NCBI RefSeq assembly: GCF_010550245.1
Contig: NZ_JAAGLU010000003.1
Location: 124,001-188,000 of the forward strand
Origin: Streptomyces sp. SID12501
GTDB taxonomy: Bacteria > Actinomycetota > Actinomycetes > Streptomycetales > Streptomycetaceae
Length of the DNA: 64,000 bases
Direction: 5' to 3'
Shown: positions 25,696 through 33,690 of the stretch, piece by piece
Layout: the number at the start of each line of letters is the position of its first letter
Position numbering within the stretch: the first letter of the stretch is position 1
The notes under the pieces: generated by a model
Database searches by the model: none
What the model was told of the DNA's origin: nothing
What the model saw: only the letters and a program-made list of their open reading frames with translations
Made by a program: the position numbers and the translations under genes

Positions 25696-27006
25696 TCAGA
25701 TGCGCTCGGCGAGCCATCGCGTGACGATCTGTCCGGCCTTTTCCCGCGGGTCGTAGTCGACGGGGGCGCCGGGCAGCAGGAACAGGTAGTGGTGTGCGTG
25801 GTCGAGCGTGGTGAGCGTCTTGTCGGTCACCGGAACGCGCGAGAAGATCTCCCGCTGGTCCTCCGGGTAGGCGTCGGAGTCACCCAGGGGCAGCACCACG
25901 AGGGTGGGAACCCGGATGTGCTCCGCCGCGTGGGCCCACTCGGCCCTGGCCGACAGTCCGCTCCAGGTCGACAGCCAGGCACGGGCGGTGACCAGCCGGC
26001 CCAGCGACTGCGGGCCGTAGCCGCCGCTGAGCGGGTGCCCCGCGGACGCGATGCTGCCGGGCAGCCGGTGGTTGGGGTGGATGCTCGGATCGGTGTGCGC
26101 CGGGTTGGCGACCGTCCCGTACACGGTCATGTACGGGGTCATCAGGGCGCGGCGCGCGGTCGGCGAGCCGAGCCGTTCGATGTCGGCGGCCTGCCTCGCC
26201 TCCTGGTAGTCGGTGAGCAGCGTCCGGGCCAGTACGTCGATGCGGTGCACCCGGGCGCGCTGTGCGGCGCGGTAGCCGGCCAGCCAGTCGGGGTCGTACT
26301 TGCTGGGCTCCGGGAAGGGCCGGTAGCCGTTGTCGGGGTTGAACATGTCGAGTTCGGGGTCGATCGCCACCGGATGGGACTCGTCGACGACCGCGGGGTC
26401 GATCATGTTGAGCAGGCTGACGCCTTCCCCGGAGTGCGGGGCGAGCGCCACGAAGAGGTCGGCCGGCGGCATGTCCTCGGTGGCGAACCGGGTCGGGGCG
26501 CCGTGCGGGCCGTGGGTGACCCGTTCCTCGGGCGGCAGGGATGCCTGCCATTGGTAGTAGGAGAGCAGGGACGTCCCCCCGCTGCTCCCTATCAGGATGA
26601 TCCGTTCGAAACCGGCGTCCCTGAGCATCCGGATGCCCGCCGCGGTGTCCAGCAGCGCTTCCTCGTGCACCAGGTCGGTGTCGTTGTGCAGTCCGCGGCT
26701 GGTCTGCCCCCACACGGCGTGTCCGGCCTCAAGGAGGTAGGGGGTCAGGTACTGGCGGCTCTGGTTCTCCCTGGGGTGCATGAAGACGGCGACCGACCCG
26801 GGTCGCGGCCCGGGAGGCAGATGCAGCAGGCCGAACGACAGGGCGCCGTCCGTCGCCGTGACATCGCGGTACTCCCGGCGGGTCCCGGCCGGCAGTTGCT
26901 CGATCCGGTAGGCGTTGACGCTGCCGCGTACCCGGCGCTCCGAGGTGACGAACAACTCCGGCGGAAGCGGCGGCTGGGGCAGTAGGTGGCTCTTTCCGGC
27001 ACTCAC
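25696..27006 (-). CDS. Alpha/beta hydrolase, first gene of the hmgA/leu-like operon
   Basis: A 436-residue hydrolase without a signal peptide, so cytoplasmic. It has the nucleophile elbow GSSGGTSLL, an acidic residue near LGDSDAYPEDQ, and a late His in DHAHHYLFLL, giving a credible Ser-Asp-His triad. I do not recognise a closer family. GTG at 27006 has GGAGG five bases upstream; an upstream GTG at 27018 lacks this. The promoter region carries the operator-like CACATGTGAATATG, so the gene is probably repressed by the divergent GntR regulator. As first gene of an operon with hmgA, it may hydrolyse the ring-cleavage product or release the aromatic acid from an ester; both are inference. Confidence 0.8.
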   Translation of the reverse strand: MSAGKSHLLPQPPLPPELFVTSERRVRGSVNAYRIEQLPAGTRREYRDVTATDGALSFGLLHLPPGPRPGSVAVFMHPRENQSRQYLTPYLLEAGHAVWGQTSRGLHNDTDLVHEEALLDTAAGIRMLRDAGFERIILIGSSGGTSLLSYYQWQASLPPEERVTHGPHGAPTRFATEDMPPADLFVALAPHSGEGVSLLNMIDPAVVDESHPVAIDPELDMFNPDNGYRPFPEPSKYDPDWLAGYRAAQRARVHRIDVLARTLLTDYQEARQAADIERLGSPTARRALMTPYMTVYGTVANPAHTDPSIHPNHRLPGSIASAGHPLSGGYGPQSLGRLVTARAWLSTWSGLSARAEWAHAAEHIRVPTLVVLPLGDSDAYPEDQREIFSRVPVTDKTLTTLDHAHHYLFLLPGAPVDYDPREKAGQIVTRWLAERI

Positions 27007-27039
27007 AGCGTCCTCCACAAGTGACGATCAGATTTCAGG

Positions 27040-27055
27040 TTCACATGTGAATATG
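27040..27055. promoter_or_regulatory. Operator copy 1 (CACATGTGAATATG) before the hydrolase/hmgA operon
   Basis: The 14-mer lies at 27042-27055 and overlaps the perfect palindrome TTCACATGTGAA (27040-27051), 34 bases before the hydrolase start. It matches copy 2 at 13 of 14 positions and copy 3 at 12 of 14. The position would block transcription of the minus-strand operon. Confidence 0.7.
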
Positions 27056-27138
27056 GGTCTGTCAATGAACTGGACAGCTCACAACTCGGCAGGCACCGGT
27101 CACCGTGCTCGCACCTGCCACTACTCTGGTCTCGTATA

Positions 27139-27152
27139 CACATGTCAATATG
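27139..27152. promoter_or_regulatory. Operator copy 2 (CACATGTCAATATG) before gntR
   Basis: It is 31 bases upstream of the gntR GTG start and differs by one base from copy 1, which lies 97 bases away. Autoregulation of the GntR gene is implied. Two copies in one divergent region could also allow looping. Confidence 0.7.
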
Positions 27153-27182
27153 CGCAACACGTGCGTGGAAGGACGGGCTGTC

Positions 27183-27971
27183 GTGAGCAGTCGACCCGAG
27201 CAGGTTCCCGACGACGGCGACGTCCTCGATCCGGACGTGGCGATGCAGGTGCAGATCTACCGCCACCTGCGCTCCGAGATCCTGGACGGCCTCTGGGTCG
27301 GGCGCACCGACTTCCCCACGGAACGAGACCTCGCGACACGCTTCGGCGTCAGCGTGATCACCTCTCGGGCCGCTCTGGAACGCCTTGCCTCGGAAGGCAT
27401 GCTGATCCGCAGGCGCGGTGTGCGGACCCGCGCCGTCCACACGGTCACCGAACCGGGCCCGCAGCCGCCGCCCCTGACCTCGGTGTCCACCGGGCGTGGG
27501 CGGGCCGGGCGGATGAAGATCAGGCTCCTCGAAGCCGGCGTCGGGATCGCTCCCGCCGCCGCGTGCCGCACCTTCGGGTTGTCGCCCGGGAGCCACCTCT
27601 GGCAGTGCGTGCGACTGCGGACACTCGACGGCCGCCCCGACATCGTCACCCAGAACGTGCAGCCGACCGAGGTCGGCCTGCGACACACCCGGCGGATGCT
27701 CGAGAACAAACCGATGGCCCAGATCTTCCAGGCCGAAGAGGTGGAGATCGCGACGATGCACCGCCGCTTCACCGTGGGACTTCCCCCTCCCCTGGTCGCC
27801 CGTCACCTGCGGATCTCGATCGACCAGACGGTCCTGGTCACCTTCCTGATCGCCTACGCCCGGTCGGGCGAGGTGGTGGAGTGGCTCCGGGCCTACTCGC
27901 ACCCGGACCGGATCGAACCCGAGGAGGTCCTCGACCTGACGACCGACTCCTGGCAGATCTCCCTGGAGTGA
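27183..27971 (+). CDS. GntR/UTRA-family transcriptional regulator
   Basis: A 262-residue HutC-subfamily repressor. The winged HTH lies near residues 20-85 (TERDLATRFGVSVITSRAALERLASEG) and the UTRA effector domain fills the rest (LWQCVRLRTLDGRPDIVTQN). GTG 27183 has GGAAGG upstream; the longer frame would run through the operator. It is divergent from the hydrolase/hmgA operon and followed by acetoacetyl-CoA synthetase, and an identical-type operator precedes all three units. The effector is probably a pathway acid. The regulator at 35577-36362 is a clear paralogue with the same DLWQCVRLR core, but its neighbourhood has a different operator. Confidence 0.88.
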   Translation: MSSRPEQVPDDGDVLDPDVAMQVQIYRHLRSEILDGLWVGRTDFPTERDLATRFGVSVITSRAALERLASEGMLIRRRGVRTRAVHTVTEPGPQPPPLTSVSTGRGRAGRMKIRLLEAGVGIAPAAACRTFGLSPGSHLWQCVRLRTLDGRPDIVTQNVQPTEVGLRHTRRMLENKPMAQIFQAEEVEIATMHRRFTVGLPPPLVARHLRISIDQTVLVTFLIAYARSGEVVEWLRAYSHPDRIEPEEVLDLTTDSWQISLE

Positions 27972-27993
27972 CTCGGCCGACGACGCGACCGAT

Positions 27994-28013
27994 AACACAT
28001 ATTCGTATGTGTT
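27994..28013. promoter_or_regulatory. Operator copy 3: 20-bp palindrome before acetoacetyl-CoA synthetase
   Basis: AACACATATTCGTATGTGTT has perfect 8-bp arms around TTCG. Its reverse complement contains CACATACGAATATG (27998-28011), matching copies 1 and 2 at 12 and 11 of 14 positions. It lies about 100 bases before the ligase ATG and 23 bases after the gntR stop, so the ligase has its own promoter under the same control. Confidence 0.7.
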
Positions 28014-28110
28014 CATTGACTCCGTGATTCCTCACGCCTAGCGTCTGACCGAGGCGAGCCGGCCATCGCTTCGCAACTCCCCGAGTGCCGTCGCAAGGTG
28101 AGGTAACCCC

Positions 28111-30141
28111 ATGGACATGGACATCGACGCGGATGTGCTCTGGACCCCTCCGGTCCCCGGCAGCGGCGGGGGCGAACTCGACCGGTTCCTGGCGTGGCTC
28201 GATGGGTCCCGCCGACTGTCGTTCGACTCCTACGGCGCGTTGTGGAAGTGGTCGACCCAGGAGATCGAGCAGTTCTGGCGGGCGATCTGGGACTACTACG
28301 ACGTCGGCTCGAACGCCGGTGAGGTCGTCCTCGAACAGCGGGTCATGCCGGGAGCCGTCTGGTTCCCGGGTGCGACGGTGAACTACGCACAGGAGATGCT
28401 CACCCGGGCGCCCCGCGAGCATCCGGCACTGGTGTCGGTCTCCGAGGACGGGGCCGTCGAAGAGACCTCCACCGCGGAGCTGACCGGGCAGGTCGGCGCA
28501 CTCGCCCGCACCCTGCGGGAGATCGGCGTCGGTCCCGGTGACCGCGTCGCCGCCTACCTGCCGAACGTTGCCGAGGCGGTCGTGGCCCTGCTGGCCACCG
28601 CCTCGCTGGGCGCCATCTGGACGTCGTGCGCGCCCGACTTCGGCGCGGAGGGGGTGATCGGCCGGTTCCAGCAGGTCGAACCCAAGGTGCTGATCGCGGT
28701 GGAGGGTTACCACTTCGGCGGGCGCTACCACGATCGCGGTGCTGTGCTGCGCCGGATCGAAGCAGCGATCCCTTCCCTGCGCCGTACGATCGTCGTCCGG
28801 CCACGCGCGCAGGAGCACCCCCCGCAGCCGACACCGGAGCGGATGCCGTGGGCGGACGCGATCGCCCAACCGGCCGAGCCGCGGTTCGAAGAGGTCCCGT
28901 TCTCACATCCCCTGTGGATCCTCTTCTCGTCCGGCACGACCGGACGGCCGAAGGGGATCGTGCACAGCCACGGCGGCATCGTCCTGGAGCATCTCAAGAC
29001 GCTCAATCTCGGCGCGGGAGTGGGGGCGGGCGATCGCTACTACTTCTACTCCTCCACCAACTGGATGGTGTGGAACCTGCTGGTCGGGGCGCTGCTCGCC
29101 GGGGCGACGGCGGTTCTGTACGACGGGAGCCCCGTACACCCCGATCCGGCGCAGAGCTGGCGCGTCGCCGCGGCGGCGCGGGCGACGGTGTTCGGTTCCG
29201 GGGCGGCGTACCTGACCGGCTGCGAACGCGCCGGCGTCAAACCCGTGGCCGCCGGCGATCTCAGCGCGCTCACCACGGTCGTCTCGACAGGTTCGCCGCT
29301 GCCGCCCAGCACCTGGTCGTGGATCCACGACGAACTCGGCCCGGCGGTCCGGCTCGACTCCTGTTCCGGTGGCACCGACGTGTGCAGCGCCTTCGTCGGC
29401 GGATCACCGTGGTTGCCCGTGATCCGTGGCGAGTTGTCCGCCCCGGCGCTCGGGGCGAAGATCGAGGCGTTCGACGAGGGCGGAGAGCCGGTGGTGGGCG
29501 CCCTCGGTGAACTCGTCATCACCGAACCGATGCCGTCGATGCCCGTCGGCTTCTGGAACGATCCGGACGGCGCCCGGTACCGGGACGCGTACTTCTCGGC
29601 CTATCCGGGCGTCTGGCGCCACGGGGACTGGATCGAGTTCACCGAGCGCGGTGGCATCGTCATGCAGGGGCGATCCGACGCCACGCTGAACCGCGGTGGG
29701 GTACGCATGGGTTCGGCCGACCTCTACAGCGTGGTCGACCTGATCCCGGGCGTCGCCGACAGCCTGGTGATCGGTCTCGAGCTGCCGGACGGCGGGTACT
29801 ACATGCCGCTGTTCGTCGTCACCGCGGACCACGCCGACCAGGCCCACCGCTCCGGACTCGAAGCGGAGATACGTGACCGGATCTCCGCCGAGCTCTCCCG
29901 CAGGCATCTGCCCGACGAGATCGTCTTCGCCCCGGCAGTCCCCCGCACGCTCACCGGCAAGAGGCTCGAAGTACCCGTCAAACAGCTCCTGCTCGGCAGG
30001 ATCGACGACCGGGGTGTCGCCCGGGAGTCCGTCGTCAACGCCGACTCGCTCGGCTGGTATGCCGAGTTCGGTAGGCGCCGTATCGGCAGCCGCGGTGGTT
30101 CCGGGTCGTCGGCATCGCCATCCGCTGCTGCCCGAGGCTGA
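28111..30141 (+). CDS. Acetoacetyl-CoA synthetase (acetoacetate-CoA ligase)
   Basis: A 676-residue adenylate-forming ligase; the family's usual length is 640-680. It would activate acetoacetate with ATP and CoA. The N-terminal WTPPVPGSGGGELDRF and YYDVGSN region is typical of this class. AMP-binding motifs are LFSSGTTGRPKGIVHSHGG, FYSSTNWMVWN and DSCSGGTD; the C-terminal hinge HGDWIEF and the catalytic Lys in RTLTGKRLEVPVK are present. GAGGT lies six bases before the ATG. It is placed under the same operator as the hmgA operon, which fits acetoacetate as a product of homogentisate breakdown. A second, truncated copy lies at 36430-36831. Confidence 0.93.
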   Translation: MDMDIDADVLWTPPVPGSGGGELDRFLAWLDGSRRLSFDSYGALWKWSTQEIEQFWRAIWDYYDVGSNAGEVVLEQRVMPGAVWFPGATVNYAQEMLTRAPREHPALVSVSEDGAVEETSTAELTGQVGALARTLREIGVGPGDRVAAYLPNVAEAVVALLATASLGAIWTSCAPDFGAEGVIGRFQQVEPKVLIAVEGYHFGGRYHDRGAVLRRIEAAIPSLRRTIVVRPRAQEHPPQPTPERMPWADAIAQPAEPRFEEVPFSHPLWILFSSGTTGRPKGIVHSHGGIVLEHLKTLNLGAGVGAGDRYYFYSSTNWMVWNLLVGALLAGATAVLYDGSPVHPDPAQSWRVAAAARATVFGSGAAYLTGCERAGVKPVAAGDLSALTTVVSTGSPLPPSTWSWIHDELGPAVRLDSCSGGTDVCSAFVGGSPWLPVIRGELSAPALGAKIEAFDEGGEPVVGALGELVITEPMPSMPVGFWNDPDGARYRDAYFSAYPGVWRHGDWIEFTERGGIVMQGRSDATLNRGGVRMGSADLYSVVDLIPGVADSLVIGLELPDGGYYMPLFVVTADHADQAHRSGLEAEIRDRISAELSRRHLPDEIVFAPAVPRTLTGKRLEVPVKQLLLGRIDDRGVARESVVNADSLGWYAEFGRRRIGSRGGSGSSASPSAAARG

Positions 30142-30699
30142 CGGCGGCGAACACCGCGGCACGAGGTGCGGGACCCGCAGGGCGCGGAGGTCTGCGCCGG
30201 CACACGGTCAGTTCACGGCGCAGACCTCCGCGCCCTGGGTGCAGAGGTCTGACAGATCGCCTCGTGTGAGGTACGCATCGACTCGTCATGGGGGAAGCCG
30301 ACCGGGAGACGCCGGGCGATCCGCTCCGGGCTCCAGGAGGTTGTCCAGCGCCGGCCCTGTCTGCGTCCGCGCCTTCGTCCGATCCAGCGCGTCTGCGGGC
30401 CCGGGATCTCGCCGCCGTCCGGGGCGGTGACCGCGTCGGCAAGCCAGTCCTGCACGTACTGCTGGACGGCTCCAGGCTGATCGGCGACATGCCGCCACCC
30501 TCACGAACCACCGTGACCTCAACGGCTGCGACCCACCACACGCGACCGCGGCGTCTTCACCGGGCAGCCTTTCAGCGATCTTCCGCCAGAAACGCTGCCG
30601 TTCCTCCCGGCGGTTGACCGGGGGCCGCCCCGGTGACCGCAACAGCGGACGGATCGGCCGCCCGCCGCCGCACACTGCTTCGGTTTCGCCACCACTCAC
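30142..30699 (-). mobile_element. Degenerate IS30-family transposase remnant
   Basis: Minus-strand fragments in several frames line up with an IS30 transposase from N- to C-terminus: VNRREERQRFWRKIAERL with GEDAAVACGGSQPLRSRWF (about 30640-30530), SPISLEPSS (about 30490), then a large deletion and TTSWSPERIARRLPVGFP with DESMRTSHEAI (about 30345-30250), and RGGLRRELTVCRR (about 30225-30190). The DDE core is missing and at least three frame changes occur. The copy is therefore long dead. It fills the space between the ligase gene and the TetR unit and may mark how those modules were joined. A further 30-codon minus-strand open frame at about 30700-30790 (SGLLTVDGAVAVPVDS) is unexplained. Confidence 0.75.
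30178..30237. terminator. Long perfect inverted repeat after acetoacetyl-CoA synthetase
   Basis: Two perfect 22-bp arms (30178-30199 and 30216-30237) flank a 16-base loop, 36 bases after the ligase stop. Such a stable hairpin should end transcription. One arm overlaps the remnant LRREL codons of the IS30 transposase, so the repeat probably arose by inverted duplication of a piece of the element. Confidence 0.7.
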
Positions 30700-30800
30700 A
30701 CCTCCACGTCGAAGGTGTTGCGGCCACCGCCGAGTGAATCGACTGGTACTGCCACCGCCCCGTCCACGGTGAGCAGGCCACTCACGTGAGGCGCATCACC

Positions 30801-30830
30801 TTGACCCAGAAATGTGCACTAGTGTAAAAA
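30801..30830 (+). promoter_or_regulatory. tetR promoter with imperfect palindrome
   Basis: TTGACC (30801-30806) and TAAAAA (30825-30830) stand 18 bases apart and form a plausible -35/-10 pair. Between them TGCACTAGTGTA (30815-30826) has a perfect 8-bp core CACTAGTG, right for TetR autorepression. The tetR start is 50 bases downstream. Confidence 0.5.
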
Positions 30831-30879
30831 TATAAATGGCCCCCTCACGGATGTCCGAGGGTCCATACGAGGAGATGCC

Positions 30880-31533
30880 ATGGACGGCCACACCCGCCGC
30901 CGCCTGGAAGCACGGCGGCGCATCCTGGAAGCCGCCGACGAGTTGTTCGAGGAGAACGGCGGCGTCGACGGCGGGTACGAAGCCACGACGATCGACATGA
31001 TCGTCGAGCGCGCTCGCGTGTCCCGCCGCACCTACTTCAACCACTTCGACACCAAGGCCGACGCACTGCTGCTCGACCTCAGGTCCGCCGTCGCCGACCA
31101 CTGCGCGGCGTTGCGGGAGCGCCCACCCTACGAGCCCGTCTTCGACGCGATCTGCGGCTCGTTCCTGCAGATCGCGGAGCGTTTCGTCGAGGACCCCATG
31201 AACCGCCGGCGCTCGCTGCGCTACGCCCGGCTGACGGAGTACCGCGGCCACCTCGCCTCGGCCTTCGTGACCTGGGAGGCCGCCATCACCGAGGTGGCGG
31301 CCGAGCGGGTCACGTCAGAACGTGAGGACACGGCCTCCGTCCGGCAGCGGGCACGGCTCGATGCCGGCCTGGCGCTGTTCCTCCTCCGCCTGGCCTGGGA
31401 GGACTGGCTGGCCAGCGAACTCTCCCTCAAGCTCGATGAACACGTACCCGCTCTCGTCGCCGAGGCCCGGAACTCACTCGAAGCGGCCCGACGCCCGTCG
31501 CCGTACGCGGACACCGAGCAAGAAGGGCGATGA
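30880..31533 (+). CDS. TetR-family transcriptional regulator
   Basis: A 217-residue TetR repressor. The HTH is TTIDMIVERARVSRRTYFNHF (about 45-66, read in two parts) followed by an all-helical ligand domain with a conserved tail WEDWLASELSLKLDEHVPAL. GAGGAG lies five bases before the ATG. The stop codon overlaps the start of a 51-codon reading frame (ATGA), and that frame's stop in turn overlaps the beta-helix-like gene, so the three are one translationally coupled unit. The ligand is unknown; its target is presumably its own promoter (palindrome at 30815). Confidence 0.88.
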   Translation: MDGHTRRRLEARRRILEAADELFEENGGVDGGYEATTIDMIVERARVSRRTYFNHFDTKADALLLDLRSAVADHCAALRERPPYEPVFDAICGSFLQIAERFVEDPMNRRRSLRYARLTEYRGHLASAFVTWEAAITEVAAERVTSEREDTASVRQRARLDAGLALFLLRLAWEDWLASELSLKLDEHVPALVAEARNSLEAARRPSPYADTEQEGR

Positions 31534-31685
31534 AGGCACGCCCGGTCCGCCTCCTCTCCGAGGTGGACCAGAGGGCACTTGACGACGTGCGCGACCAGCC
31601 CACACCGGCTCCCGCCCATGAGGCGCGGGGCGGCCGGCAGCCCACCTCTTACCACCCCGCAAGAGAACACTTGGAGAAGTCATGA
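31530..31685 (+). CDS. Small coupled ORF (51 aa) between tetR and the beta-helix-like gene
   Basis: It begins MKARPVRLLSEVDQRALDDV and ends HPAREHLEKS. Its ATG overlaps the tetR stop (ATGA at 31530-31533) and its TGA overlaps the ATG of the next gene (31682-31685). Two such exact overlaps in one short frame are unlikely by chance and point to translational coupling. AAGGG lies two to three bases before the ATG, closer than ideal. The composition is charged, with a possible helix at residues 8-22. There is no signal, membrane segment or known family. It may be a small partner protein or only a coupling leader. Confidence 0.55.
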   Translation: MKARPVRLLSEVDQRALDDVRDQPTPAPAHEARGGRQPTSYHPAREHLEKS

Positions 31686-33013
31686 GCGAATGGCATGTGG
31701 TGACCACGGCGGCAGAACTGCTGGAGGCACTGGCCAAGGAATCCGAAGCGATCGAGGTCCAGGGCACCCTGTCCGCTCTGCCGCCGATCACACTGCCGGC
31801 CGGCGTCCGGCTGCGCGGCGGGACGCTGGAGTTCGCGGCCAAGGGCGTGCGCCTGACCCGCGACAACACCCTGGAAGACGTCACGATCCGCTGCGCGGAG
31901 ACGGAGGTCGCCGTCGGCAACAGCACCCTGGTGGCCGACTTCGGCACCCTCACCCTGCGCGGGGTGCGCACCACGGGGCAGGTTCTGCTGCTCGCCCGGG
32001 ACCAGGTCAGGGCAGGGCATGTGCGGGTCGAGGGGCTGACCGTCGACGCCGCGGACACCCGTGCCCGCGCGGACCGGCCCGAGGGCGGGCCCGGCGGCAA
32101 CTACGTCGAGGTGATCCAGGGCGCCTTCACCCTGTGGAACATGCACACCGACCCGACGGTCCACATCACCGCCGAACTCCTCGACATCGCCACCGGCACC
32201 GCGGAGCGGCCGGTCGCCGGCGTGGGGGTTTTCGTCTCCGGTCACGGCCGCTACGGCCTCGACGGCGGCAGTCTGGCCATCTCCACCCTGCGCACCGGGG
32301 AGATCCACGCCGACGGCGGGATCACTCCGGGCAACGCCTCCCTGCTCGGCGGCGGCGTCTTCGTCATCACCGGCGCCGAGGTCACCGAGGTCGTCAACGC
32401 CGGCCCGGTCACCACCCACGGCCCGAACGACATGGTGCTCGACAACTGGTCCCAGGTCACCACCTGGCGCACCACCGCCCCGATCACCTCCTACGGGCCC
32501 AGCGGGATCGGCTTCGTCAACTTCGGCACCATCGACCGGCTGGAGATCGGCGCCCCCATCGTCACCCACGGCGCGGGCGCACGCGGCTTCAACCTCTACG
32601 CCGGCTCCATCCGCCACGCCTCCTTCGCCGACATCACCACCCACGGCGACGGAGCGGTCGGCATCCAGGTCTCCATGCCGCTGCCCGTCCTGGACGTCCA
32701 CGGCGACCTGACCACCTTCGGCGGCGAGGCCCTGAGCCTGGTCAAGGGCGTACAGGTCCCGCTCAAGGCGATCGCACTCAGCGTCAAGCCCGGCGGCGAC
32801 ATCGGACGGTTCGCCTGCACCGGGCGGATCGTCTCGCACGGCGACGACATGGCCACCGTCAGCATCGAGGGCACGGTCGGGCACTTCGAGGCCGCGGACG
32901 GCATCGCCGCCGAGGGCGCGAACTCCGACGCCGTCCACGTCCACGGTGACGTGCCCGGGCTGGAGGCCGTCACCCTGACCGTGACCGACGGCAGGGACCG
33001 GGTCGCCGTCTGA
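31682..33013 (+). CDS. Cytoplasmic beta-helix-like repeat protein of unknown function, copy 1
   Basis: A 443-residue protein without signal peptide or membrane segment. Nearly the whole chain is short beta-strand-turn units with recurring phrases (PVTTHGPND, PITSYGPSGIGFVNFG, PIVTHGAGARGFNLY, DITTHGDGAVGIQV, GRIVSHGDD), which suggests a right-handed parallel beta-helix with about 20-25 residues per coil. The start MSEWHVVTTAAELLEAL is shared with the paralogue at 33691. GGAG lies five bases before the ATG. Beta-helices often bind or cleave polysaccharide, but no catalytic residues can be assigned and the lack of export argues against a secreted lyase. Gene order tetR - small ORF - this gene suggests TetR control. 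I do not recognise a named family. Confidence 0.75.
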   Translation: MSEWHVVTTAAELLEALAKESEAIEVQGTLSALPPITLPAGVRLRGGTLEFAAKGVRLTRDNTLEDVTIRCAETEVAVGNSTLVADFGTLTLRGVRTTGQVLLLARDQVRAGHVRVEGLTVDAADTRARADRPEGGPGGNYVEVIQGAFTLWNMHTDPTVHITAELLDIATGTAERPVAGVGVFVSGHGRYGLDGGSLAISTLRTGEIHADGGITPGNASLLGGGVFVITGAEVTEVVNAGPVTTHGPNDMVLDNWSQVTTWRTTAPITSYGPSGIGFVNFGTIDRLEIGAPIVTHGAGARGFNLYAGSIRHASFADITTHGDGAVGIQVSMPLPVLDVHGDLTTFGGEALSLVKGVQVPLKAIALSVKPGGDIGRFACTGRIVSHGDDMATVSIEGTVGHFEAADGIAAEGANSDAVHVHGDVPGLEAVTLTVTDGRDRVAV

Positions 33014-33690
33014 CCCCGCCGCCTGCCGCGACCGCCTGGCAGAAGCACCAAGCGTCCCCTCACCGCGAGCAACAGGAGCCCTGCCATGCCTCATCACGGA
33101 CACGAACTCGCCTTCGGCGCCGCGCACAGTGGTCAGCGACGGCCTGTAATCCCCTTCGCGGAGCCGGGGGAGTAATGGGCAACGGGCGGCCGCGGCACGC
33201 GCCGGGCGAGGGGGTGACCGTACCGAAGCATGCGTTCGACGTCGTTTCGTGCGAGCCGGAACACGGACGCGCGGGGCGGAGCATCTCGACGGACGGTCGC
33301 TGCCGTACGGCTACTTCAGCGCGGGGGCAGCGTCGTGGAGTCCGTACCCCGCAAGCCGGCCGGCTTCCTGTGCCGGTGCGCCTGGCACAGCCTGATGTCC
33401 TCCACCCGCCTGGTGAACGTCCACCCCGGCGACGGCATGAAGGCCGCACTCTACCGGTCGTCATGCTCCGTACGGAGGCCTCCGTCACAGCCGGCAGCCC
33501 CGCCATTTCCGGTCAGGAGCGGCCTGGCTGTCGATCCGGTCGGCCTGCCGCATCGCCCCCGGTGGCGAGCGCCTACACCCATCGCCACTGGGACATGCGT
33601 CCCGCAACTGGACGGTCTCCGCCTCGGCTTCGAGACCGAGTCCGCCCGGACAACCTCCTCCATCCCCCACTCTGAAGGGAACCCTCGGAC
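33014..33690. other. 677-base gap between the two beta-helix-like genes
   Basis: No credible gene seen. Open frames here lack the codon bias of their neighbours and contain no recognisable domain. The stretch probably holds the promoter of the second paralogue and may contain debris of a lost gene. Confidence 0.5.
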
